Assembly (NCBI GenBank): GCA_018667205.1 | Contig: JABIVN010000415.1 | Coordinates: forward strand, 1-6,092 | Origin: Gammaproteobacteria bacterium | GTDB taxonomy: Bacteria; Pseudomonadota; Gammaproteobacteria; Pseudomonadales; Azotimanducaceae | Direction of reading: 5' to 3' | Length of the DNA stretch: 6,092 nucleotides | Shown here: one piece after another, positions 1-5,464 of the stretch | Layout of the letters: each line of letters begins with the position of its first letter | Numbering within the stretch: the first letter of the stretch is position 1 | Notes under the pieces: generated by a model | Told to the model about the DNA's origin: nothing | The model's database searches: none | The model's input: only the letters and a program-made list of their open reading frames with translations | Program-made: the position numbers and the translations under genes

Positions 1-8
1 CCAGTGGA

Positions 9-878
9 ATGAGCACCGGCAAAGGTTTCGTCGCTCACGAATCCCAACCCAGGCAGGAAACGCTAACAATTACCCGTGTCTCATCGGCGGGCTCGACACT
101 CGACAGTGATGCCATCACCATCGAGGAGCCACTGGAAATAAGATTAGCAGCCCCAGGCCTGGACGAATTCCCACTCGCGATTACCATGCGCACACCAGGC
201 AACGATAATGAATTGGCCTTGGGTTTTCTTTATACAGAAGGCATCATCCGTTCCAGGGATGACCTGCTAGCTGTCGAACACTGCAGACCACCGGTAGGTG
301 ATGGCCGCATCCATAACAGTATACGCGTCGTGCTTGAAACCAGCGTCCCGTTTGACCCCGCACAGCTGGAGCGTCACTTTTACACCACCTCAAGTTGTGG
401 GATCTGTGGCAAGACCAGCATCGAAGCCGTAATGAACAACAGCAAGATCAAAGTACCTCAATCTTTGACGATGACGGCCGAACAGGTGCACCAACTTCCC
501 ATTCTATTGAGACGCCAGCAATCGGAATTTTCGGCGACTGGTGGCATCCATGCCGTTGGACTTATCGGACCAACCGGAAACCTACTGCGAGTCCGCGAAG
601 ACGTTGGTCGACACAATGCCATGGATAAACTGATCGGTAGTATGCTAATCGACAACGATCTACCACTGGCCGAAAACGGTATGGTGCTGAGCGGCAGGGC
701 CAGCTTTGAACTGGTACAGAAGGCAGCAATCGCGGGCGCGCAAATAATCGTGGCGATTGGACCTCCTTCGACGCTTGCGGTCGCGTTGGCTAAGGAAACT
801 GGAATCACGCTTGCAGGTTTTGTGCGCAATCATCAATTTAATCTCTATAGTCACCCTCACAGATTAGCGCCAGTGTAA
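9..878 (+). CDS. fdhD: Formate dehydrogenase accessory sulfurtransferase FdhD
   Basis: FdhD is a cytoplasmic protein that passes sulfur from the cysteine desulfurase IscS to the molybdenum cofactor (bis-MGD) of formate dehydrogenase, without which that enzyme is inactive. The 289-residue product has the family's landmarks: the CGIC motif with the two sulfur-carrying cysteines at 130 and 133, TGGIHAVGL at 177-185, REDVGRHNAMDK at 196-207, SGRASFELVQKA at 228-239 and PPSTLAV at 252-258. The length is close to E. coli FdhD (about 277). The ATG at 9 is the first in-frame start visible. Only 8 bases precede it and the frame is open to the window edge, so a start further upstream cannot be excluded. 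No formate dehydrogenase subunit lies downstream; any partner gene would be to the left or elsewhere. The identification is firm; the exact start is not. Confidence 0.95.
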   Translation: MSTGKGFVAHESQPRQETLTITRVSSAGSTLDSDAITIEEPLEIRLAAPGLDEFPLAITMRTPGNDNELALGFLYTEGIIRSRDDLLAVEHCRPPVGDGRIHNSIRVVLETSVPFDPAQLERHFYTTSSCGICGKTSIEAVMNNSKIKVPQSLTMTAEQVHQLPILLRRQQSEFSATGGIHAVGLIGPTGNLLRVREDVGRHNAMDKLIGSMLIDNDLPLAENGMVLSGRASFELVQKAAIAGAQIIVAIGPPSTLAVALAKETGITLAGFVRNHQFNLYSHPHRLAPV

Positions 879-895
879 GATTGGCGCCAGCATAA
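861..895. repeat. 17-bp imperfect tandem duplication over the fdhD stop codon
   Basis: The 18-mer at 861-878 (AGATTAGCGCCAGTGTAA) is followed at 878-895 by AGATTGGCGCCAGCATAA, sharing one base, so the period is 17. The copies match at 15 of 18 positions. The first contains the last codons and TAA of fdhD. The second is noncoding and has a TAA at the equivalent place. A slippage duplication that later diverged would explain it. I see no sign of a function. Confidence 0.6.
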
Positions 896-1047
896 AGGTA
901 CGCCAAGACCTTCCCCGCACAGGCAATCGCGTTTGAAGGAATGATATGTATCAATACACGACAGAGTGGTAAGTGAATTACAATTAGCCTTTGAGGCTGA
1001 CTAAAACCCTGCCATCAAGAAAAAATGAAACAGGAGGTATGATGATC
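879..1047. other. Intergenic region between fdhD and the SRPBCC gene
   Basis: This 169-bp gap holds the second copy of the 17-bp duplication and a short hairpin at 984-1000 (7 pairs including one G-T, 3-base loop TTG). The hairpin is followed by CTAAAACCC rather than a T-run, so it does not qualify as an intrinsic terminator. TACAAT at 979-984 resembles a -10 box, but no acceptable -35 hexamer lies 16-18 bases upstream. I could not identify a terminator for fdhD or a convincing promoter for the next gene. Confidence 0.4.
1032..1037 (+). promoter_or_regulatory. Strong Shine-Dalgarno site of the SRPBCC gene
   Basis: AGGAGG, continuing to AGGAGGT, is a near-perfect anti-16S match. It lies 10 bases before the ATG at 1048, 4 before the ATG at 1042 and 1 before the ATG at 1039. 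It argues against the longer reading from the TTG at 991, because it would then sit inside the coding sequence. Confidence 0.8.
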
Positions 1048-1446
1048 ATGGCGATCCTAATCGAGCACGAGTTTAAGGCCACTGCGCATGCGCTATGGGA
1101 CATTGTTGGAACGCCCGATCGAGTTGATTGGGTCCCCGGCGTTACAGAATGTGTCTTCGACGGAGAGGTTCGTCGTCTTGGCATGCCGGGCGCGGGCCAG
1201 ATCGCAGAAAGAATACTCTTACATAGCAATGATATTATGCGGATTGAGTATAGTTGCATCGACTCGAGCCCTCCTCTTGAACATCACCTGGCAATCATTC
1301 AAATCAACGCTATCGATAAAGATCGTTGCATGATGCGCTGGGAGACGGAGGTCTCTCCCGTCGAGGTCGAACCCTTCATCAAGAAAAGCATGCAAGGGTG
1401 CCTGAGGAAAATTGAAGCACTGTTAGCGCCGCAGACTAGCCATTGA
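1048..1446 (+). CDS. SRPBCC (START-like / polyketide cyclase-type) family protein
   Basis: The product is a 132-residue cytoplasmic protein with no signal peptide or membrane segment. Its pattern fits the SRPBCC fold, a helix-grip domain that forms a deep hydrophobic ligand pocket. There is an N-terminal strand (ILIEHEF), a helix that includes the typical ALWDIV...D..W.PG..E segment, a run of alternating strands (GQIAERIL, MRIEYSCI, HHLAIIQINAI, RCMMRWETEV), and a long C-terminal helix from about residue 110 (VEPFIKKSMQGCLRKIEALL). Relatives include polyketide cyclases, the Bet v 1 family and coenzyme-Q-binding COQ10-like proteins. The sequence does not tell which ligand it binds or whether it is an enzyme. 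The start was chosen as the ATG 10 bases after AGGAGG; ATG 1042 (4-base spacing) is nearly as good and adds two residues. The family call rests on pattern and hydrophobic periodicity, so it is moderately sure. Confidence 0.75.
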   Translation: MAILIEHEFKATAHALWDIVGTPDRVDWVPGVTECVFDGEVRRLGMPGAGQIAERILLHSNDIMRIEYSCIDSSPPLEHHLAIIQINAIDKDRCMMRWETEVSPVEVEPFIKKSMQGCLRKIEALLAPQTSH

Positions 1447-1471
1447 AAATGGCCTCAAACAATTATGGTGC

Positions 1472-1550
1472 TCGAGTCGTTTCCTTAAACACTCCCAACT
1501 TACGACGGCTTAAGAAAAAATAATAAAAAGTATTATTACAAACGACCCGA
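1472..1550. repeat. Inverted repeat with 11-bp arms, 57-base spacer
   Basis: The left arm at 1472-1482 (TCGAGTCGTTT) pairs with the right arm at 1540-1550 (AAACGACCCGA) at 10 of 11 positions; the mismatch is A1475 against C1547. The spacer contains the AT-only hairpin at 1519-1537, so an RNA from either strand could fold into a long stem with a nested hairpin. It lies between two convergent genes, where a shared transcript end would be expected, but the classical GC stem plus T-run is absent. Confidence 0.45.
1519..1537. other. AT-only hairpin between convergent genes, possible weak terminator
   Basis: AATAATA at 1519-1525 and TATTATT at 1531-1537 form a perfect 7-bp stem around the loop AAAAG. 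Read on the minus strand, the stem is followed by TTTTTTC, so it could help end transcription of the DUF3187 gene. With no G-C pair it is too weak to call a rho-independent terminator with confidence. Confidence 0.3.
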
Positions 1551-1558
1551 CTGTCATT

Positions 1559-1611
1559 GGTGAAATCTGCGGTGAAACACGCGGTGAAATCTGCGGTGAA
1601 ACTTCACCCGC
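1559..1611. repeat. Four-unit 12-bp tandem repeat ending in a hairpin
   Basis: Four units run head to tail: GGTGAAATCTGC (1559-1570), GGTGAAACACGC (1571-1582), GGTGAAATCTGC (1583-1594) and GGTGAAACTTCA (1595-1606). Units 1 and 3 are identical, so the array may come from duplication of a 24-bp unit. The last unit runs into TCACC, giving a hairpin at 1593-1611: stem GCGGTGA against TCACC-(bulged C)-GC, loop AACT. Because every unit starts GGTGA, the single TCACC at 1604-1608 could in principle pair with any of the four. The array begins 112 bases after the SRPBCC stop and ends 29 bases before the DUF3187 stop. Confidence 0.8.
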
Positions 1612-1639
1612 AACTCTAATAGCGATTCAGGGATAGCCT

Positions 1640-2623
1640 TTAGAACACCGATCGCAGGCCGATACTGAAAACGACGTCAGGCGCCGTGTCCACAATCACG
1701 TCTTCGCTGACAGACAGGTCCAATTGTATTTTTCGACCCAGCATGACGGAGCCACCGAGAATAAGTTGGCCTGCAAAACTCCCGATCTCTTCCAGGCGGG
1801 ACTCATAGAGGGCTGAATGAAAATCGAACTGAGCTTTGAGGCTGAGTTTTGGAGACAGTTTCCACGCTAAAGTACTTGAGCCATAGATAGCCATCTCTTC
1901 AACATTCACATCCCTTCCGACAAGTTCTCCATGACCCATCGAAAGCGCTCCTACACTGCTGTGAAAACTCAGCGCTTCGTTTCCCAGAAATGTGTCCGCA
2001 CTGTAATACAAACCCAGAAAGACATCCGTTCCGCCTGAACCGGTAAGCTTGTCTGGGTCTCCGGTAGACATTTTGACACCGCCACGGACGCTCCAGCTCT
2101 GATTATCATCAACGCGTAATTTGTATCCTAGATTCAGGCGTACGTCTCCAATCCCACTCACTGATTGATTAAGGCGCACCGCGTTTACATCTAAGTTGTA
2201 GGTGTAATTAAGCCTGTTGCGAAGGCGATCATCGCGATTTGCCTGACTTAAGCCAAACAAGTCATGGAAGCCTTCAATAAACGCATCCAATTGACCCGGT
2301 TCATGTCTAATATAAGGCGCGTCGATCCCGATCTCCCACCTGTCACCAAACCCGTACCTTAACGACAGGTTGACTCTGTAAGTTTCGCCATCGATCGATA
2401 TCGACTCAAAACCATCGGTGCTGTCTGTGAAATTGTTGGCGATATCCGTCTGAACCTGCCAGACCAGCGTGTTGTTCGGCACCAGTTTTGCGGCACGCGC
2501 ACCGGGTAACCCATGTAGTTGAACAAATGGGTTAATATTCGAGGTGGAAAAAGGTGCAGACACCTCGGCTTTGACATTCATCGCAATCAGTAACGCAAGC
2601 AGAAAAATGGCCACGCTTCGCAT
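1640..2623 (-). CDS. DUF3187 family predicted outer-membrane protein
   Basis: The product is a 327-residue exported protein of unknown function. Residues 1-19 form a signal peptide: a short start with Arg2, a hydrophobic run VAIFLLALLIAM, and a likely cut after VKA (19), leaving EVSAPF. The mature part matches my recollection of DUF3187: SNINPFVQLHGLP (28-40), RYGFGDRWEIGIDAPYI (89-105), an acidic-aromatic stretch DAFIEGFHDLFGL (113-125), GIGDV (157-161) and KMSTGDPDKLTGSGGTD (184-200). Many alternating strands and a C-terminal Phe suggest an outer-membrane beta-barrel. An upstream GTG at 2683 would add 20 residues. The ATG at 2623 is preferred because TAAGG stands 6 bases before it and the signal peptide then begins at residue 1. 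The gene is convergent with the SRPBCC gene and divergent from hrpB, so it is probably a single-gene transcript. Substrate and role are unknown. Confidence 0.8.
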   Translation of the reverse strand: MRSVAIFLLALLIAMNVKAEVSAPFSTSNINPFVQLHGLPGARAAKLVPNNTLVWQVQTDIANNFTDSTDGFESISIDGETYRVNLSLRYGFGDRWEIGIDAPYIRHEPGQLDAFIEGFHDLFGLSQANRDDRLRNRLNYTYNLDVNAVRLNQSVSGIGDVRLNLGYKLRVDDNQSWSVRGGVKMSTGDPDKLTGSGGTDVFLGLYYSADTFLGNEALSFHSSVGALSMGHGELVGRDVNVEEMAIYGSSTLAWKLSPKLSLKAQFDFHSALYESRLEEIGSFAGQLILGGSVMLGRKIQLDLSVSEDVIVDTAPDVVFSIGLRSVF

Positions 2624-2711
2624 GCCAAACCTTAATAAGATGAACCTGGAAATATTTAATGGGGTGTCGATATTGGCCTTCACTGCGTTCGATGGTGGTC
2701 GGGCTTCGATA

Positions 2712-2749
2712 CCGTTGGTAAGCTCTCGTAAACAGAGCTACCGACACGG
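2712..2749. other. Long bulged hairpin in the divergent intergenic region
   Basis: The core stem pairs GGT (2717-2719) with ACC (2740-2742) and AGCTCT (2721-2726) with AGAGCT (2734-2739), with A2720 bulged and loop CGTAAAC. It can be extended outward either by GTT/GAC (2714-2716 with 2743-2745) or, past an internal loop, by CCGT/ACGG (2712-2715 with 2746-2749). It would lie in the 5' leader of the DUF3187 mRNA if that promoter is to its right, and it lies upstream of the proposed hrpB promoter. A leader structure or a protein-binding site are both possible. Confidence 0.5.
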
Positions 2750-2759
2750 CTGATTCGAA

Positions 2760-2786
2760 TTGATAAACCGGTCAATCCTATATGAT
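2760..2786 (+). promoter_or_regulatory. Candidate sigma-70 promoter for hrpB
   Basis: TTGATA (2760-2765, five of six matches to TTGACA) and TATGAT (2781-2786, five of six to TATAAT) are separated by 15 bases. That is shorter than the ideal 17, so strength is uncertain. Transcription would begin near 2793, giving a leader of about 95 bases before the hrpB start. It is the best promoter-like pair seen in the window. Confidence 0.4.
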
Positions 2787-2819
2787 TTGACGCCGGGACG
2801 TTAGACACACAGCCTGAGA

Positions 2820-2834
2820 GTCACAGATAGTGAC
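2820..2834 (+). other. Small perfect hairpin in the hrpB leader
   Basis: GTCAC (2820-2824) and GTGAC (2830-2834) form a perfect 5-bp stem around AGATA. It falls inside the predicted hrpB leader, about 54 bases before the start codon. No T-run follows, so it is not a terminator. It may be a DNA operator or a chance structure. Confidence 0.3.
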
Positions 2835-2887
2835 CTGGAGCAGGCCTATCGTAAGGCCACTTAACCTTATCTTTAAAGACGACGCCA

Positions 2888-5431
2888 TTGATCCCCATTG
2901 AAATAAAATTGCCGGTTACCGAAATCCTCGAAGAGTTGAAGTTGATACTCAAGGGACACCATGAGGCCATTCTACAGGCCCCACCCGGGGCAGGGAAAAC
3001 CACCCTTGTTCCGCTGGCGCTGGCGCGCGAACCCTGGCTAAAGCACAAGAAAATATTGATGCTAGAGCCGCGCCGCATCGCTACCCGCGCAGCGGCGCAA
3101 CGTATGGCGGATCTGCTTCAGGAACCTGTGGGCCAGACAGTCGGATATCGAATGCGACTCGATACACGCGTTTCGTCCAACACAAAAATCGAAGTGATTA
3201 CAGAAGGCATCCTCACCAGGATGCTTCAAGAGGACCCCTCTCTTGACGACGTGGGACTGGTTATTTTCGACGAGTTTCATGAACGCAGTCTGGATGCAGA
3301 TCTGGCGCTTGCCTTGTGTATGAAGGGGCGATCGCTCTTTAGGGAAAACGACCCACTAAAAATAGTAATCATGTCAGCAACATTAGACAGCCATAAACTG
3401 GAAGAACTCACCGGAGCAACCGTCATCCGGAGCGAAGGTAAACAGTATCCGGTCGACATCGTCTACGGTAAAGCCAGCGAGCCTCGAGACTCAATCAACG
3501 ACAGGACTGTTGCAGCAACTTTACAAGCATTGGCCGACCACCCCAAAAGCAGTATTCTGGTATTCCTCCCCGGCCAGGGCGAAATAAGGAGAGTGGCAGA
3601 TTCGCTAATGACCGAACTGCATCATCGAAAGATCGACGGCGTTCACCTGCGACCTCTCTATGGCAACCTTTCGCTGGAAGCACAACAAGGTGCCATCGCC
3701 CCTGTGCCAAAACCAGGCGAAAGAAAAGTCGTACTTGCCACCAACATCGCTGAAACCAGCTTAACCATCGACGGCGTAGATATCGTCATCGACACAGGGC
3801 TAGCCAGGGAACCTGTCTTCGATCCCACAACAGGAATGACTCGACTGCATACCCGCAAAATATCGCAGGCATCAAGCACACAACGTATGGGTCGAGCAGG
3901 CAGACTGCGACCCGGGAGATGTTATCGACTCTGGTCAAAAAGCCAGCAAGGACAGATGGCCCCTCATGCAACACCAGAAATATTAAGCGCAGACCTCACA
4001 CCGTTAGCACTCCAACTTCTGCAATGGGGGATAAATGATCCAATGGAACTCACCTGGCTGGACCCACCGGGCAGCGGCCCTTGGTTGCAGGCAGTCTCGC
4101 TACTCGTGAGACTCGGCGCGATAGTAACGGGGAGCAACGGACTACAACTCACCGACCACGGCGCACAAATGGTTGGCCTTGCCGTGCACCCTCGTCTTGC
4201 GCATATGCTGATTTGCGGCCAATCAATTGGCCACACAAAAACAGCCTGCCTGATTGCGAGCATCCTGTCGGATCGAGACCCATTCGGCCGGGACACTCCT
4301 GACATGAACGAGAGAATCGATATCCTGTTGGGAAAGTCTGCCTGTCCAAACCAACATCGCAGGTGGTTTCGTCGCACCCACCAGCTAGCCGAAAATTTTT
4401 CCGCGCAAATCAAACAGCTTGTAATCGCTACAGCAACAAACCTTCCTGAGCCTTATCAGGTAACAGGCTACCTAATCGCCTGCGCCTACCCTGACAGGAT
4501 TGCCCGACGCCGGCATGCCGGCGGCTTTCAATTGGCGAATGGCCGGGGTGCAAGCATCCCGGGAAACCATACGTTGGAACAGTCCAGGTGGCTGTCCGTC
4601 GCGGAGATCGGAGGACTGGCGAGATCGAAAGGCGACATGATTCGGTCGGCGGCAATATTAGATGAAACACTATTCGAATCTCTACTCGCAGATCAGGTTA
4701 CAACCAACACTATCGTTGAGTGGGACGGCAGAACAAACCGATTTATTGCCGAAGAAAGACAACAATTTGGCGATCTCATTTTGAGTCGCAACAAACTCTC
4801 CAAGGTACCTGCTGACGCCAAGGGAAAAGCGCTTATAAAACATGTCCAAACCGCAGGCCTGGACACCTTACCGTTTACACCAGAGATTCGACAATGGCAG
4901 GCACGCGTTGAACTCGTCCGAACTAATGCTGGCTCCAACGCTTGGCCGGACGTATCCAGCGAACACCTGCTGGCTTCCATGGATAATTGGCTCGGGCCCT
5001 ATCTTGAACCCGTGAACCTACTAAGCCATTTTAAAAAACTGGAGTTGAAATCTATTCTTACAGCCCTCCTGACCTGGGAGCAGAGTCAACAACTGGATGC
5101 ACTGGCGCCGCAACGTTTGCAGGTGCCTTCTGGTTCGAGTTACTCGATTGATTACACCACTACGCCCCCGGTACTCGCTGTAAAGTTGCAGGAAATGTTT
5201 GGCTGTATTAATACGCCAGCCATCTTTAATGGCCAAGTACCACTCACGATCCATCTATTATCTCCCGCCGGACGACCACTGCAGGTCACCCAGGACTTGG
5301 CGAATTTCTGGCAAACTTCCTACCGGGAAGTCAGAAAGGAAATGAAGGGCCGCTACCCAAAACACCCGTGGCCGGAAGACCCGCAGAATGCTGTACCAAC
5401 AAGAAGAACAAAACCAAGACGAGAAGGTTAG
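2888..5431 (+). CDS. hrpB: ATP-dependent RNA helicase HrpB (DEAH-box)
   Basis: HrpB is a superfamily 2 DEAH/RHA-type helicase that uses ATP to remodel RNA; its cellular targets are poorly defined. All motifs are present in this 847-residue product: motif I APPGAGKT (31-38), Ia LEPRR (59-63), Ib TEG (105-107), II DEFH (128-131), III SAT (163-165), IV LVFLPG (224-229), V TNIAETSLTI (285-294) and VI QRMGRAGR (332-339). The HrpB-specific C-terminal region closes with RYPKHPWP (822-829) and PTRRTK. E. coli HrpB is slightly shorter (just over 800 residues). The start is TTG: no ATG or GTG lies between the in-frame stop at 2852-2854 and the conserved region, and LPVTEIL at 8-14 matches the family's usual N-terminus (E. 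coli LPVAAVL). A second TTG at 2909 would remove seven residues. No clear Shine-Dalgarno precedes either. Identification is very sure; the exact start is less so. Confidence 0.96.
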   Translation: MIPIEIKLPVTEILEELKLILKGHHEAILQAPPGAGKTTLVPLALAREPWLKHKKILMLEPRRIATRAAAQRMADLLQEPVGQTVGYRMRLDTRVSSNTKIEVITEGILTRMLQEDPSLDDVGLVIFDEFHERSLDADLALALCMKGRSLFRENDPLKIVIMSATLDSHKLEELTGATVIRSEGKQYPVDIVYGKASEPRDSINDRTVAATLQALADHPKSSILVFLPGQGEIRRVADSLMTELHHRKIDGVHLRPLYGNLSLEAQQGAIAPVPKPGERKVVLATNIAETSLTIDGVDIVIDTGLAREPVFDPTTGMTRLHTRKISQASSTQRMGRAGRLRPGRCYRLWSKSQQGQMAPHATPEILSADLTPLALQLLQWGINDPMELTWLDPPGSGPWLQAVSLLVRLGAIVTGSNGLQLTDHGAQMVGLAVHPRLAHMLICGQSIGHTKTACLIASILSDRDPFGRDTPDMNERIDILLGKSACPNQHRRWFRRTHQLAENFSAQIKQLVIATATNLPEPYQVTGYLIACAYPDRIARRRHAGGFQLANGRGASIPGNHTLEQSRWLSVAEIGGLARSKGDMIRSAAILDETLFESLLADQVTTNTIVEWDGRTNRFIAEERQQFGDLILSRNKLSKVPADAKGKALIKHVQTAGLDTLPFTPEIRQWQARVELVRTNAGSNAWPDVSSEHLLASMDNWLGPYLEPVNLLSHFKKLELKSILTALLTWEQSQQLDALAPQRLQVPSGSSYSIDYTTTPPVLAVKLQEMFGCINTPAIFNGQVPLTIHLLSPAGRPLQVTQDLANFWQTSYREVRKEMKGRYPKHPWPEDPQNAVPTRRTKPRREG
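4508..4523. repeat. 16-bp perfect palindrome inside hrpB
   Basis: CGCCGGCATGCCGGCG reads the same on both strands. It encodes the middle of the conserved RIARRR...G.QLANG segment of HrpB, so protein constraint may account for much of it. A perfect 16-bp palindrome is expected by chance roughly 0.1 times in a random sequence of this length. It could act as a protein-binding site or an mRNA hairpin, but there is no direct support. Confidence 0.6.
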
Positions 5432-5464
5432 AATAACCCTTCAGGATAACAAGAAGAGCCAACC

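Larger units (their letters stand above)
2624..2887. other. Divergent intergenic region, DUF3187 gene / hrpB
   Basis: These 264 bases separate two genes read outward, so promoters for both should lie here. Rightward there is a plausible sigma-70 promoter at 2760-2786. Leftward I found only an A+T-rich stretch (about 2643-2660, ATTAAATATTT on the minus strand) without a convincing -35 partner. The region also holds a long bulged hairpin at 2712-2749 and a small leader hairpin at 2820-2834. No small gene with a convincing ribosome site was seen on either strand. Confidence 0.5.

Noticed and set aside
458..829. 123-codon open frame on the minus strand inside fdhD
   Set aside because: It is antisense to a clearly conserved gene and its composition is typical of a shadow frame.
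933..961. TTGAAG (933-938) as a -35 box for the SRPBCC gene
   Set aside because: No -10-like hexamer lies 15-19 bases downstream, and the TACAAT at 979-984 is much too far away.
984..1000. Hairpin at 984-1000 as the fdhD terminator
   Set aside because: The stem is short with a G-T pair, and CTAAAACCC follows instead of a T-run.
991..1047. Longer SRPBCC reading starting at TTG 991
   Set aside because: The strong AGGAGG at 1032-1037 lies inside this extension, the added residues are not part of the fold, and the start codon is rare.
1559..1606. The 12-bp repeat array as a CRISPR array
   Set aside because: The units are directly adjacent with no spacers and far shorter than CRISPR repeats, and no cas gene is nearby.
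2624..2683. Longer DUF3187 reading starting at GTG 2683
   Set aside because: It puts 20 residues before an otherwise standard signal peptide, and the ATG at 2623 has TAAGG at good spacing.
4217..4232. GGCCAAT / ATTGGCC inverted repeat inside hrpB
   Set aside because: Seven-base arms are common by chance in 6 kb, and nothing else in the context supports a function.
3964..4413. 149-codon open frame on the minus strand inside hrpB
   Set aside because: It is antisense to conserved helicase sequence, its product resembles nothing I recognise, and it has no sensible context.
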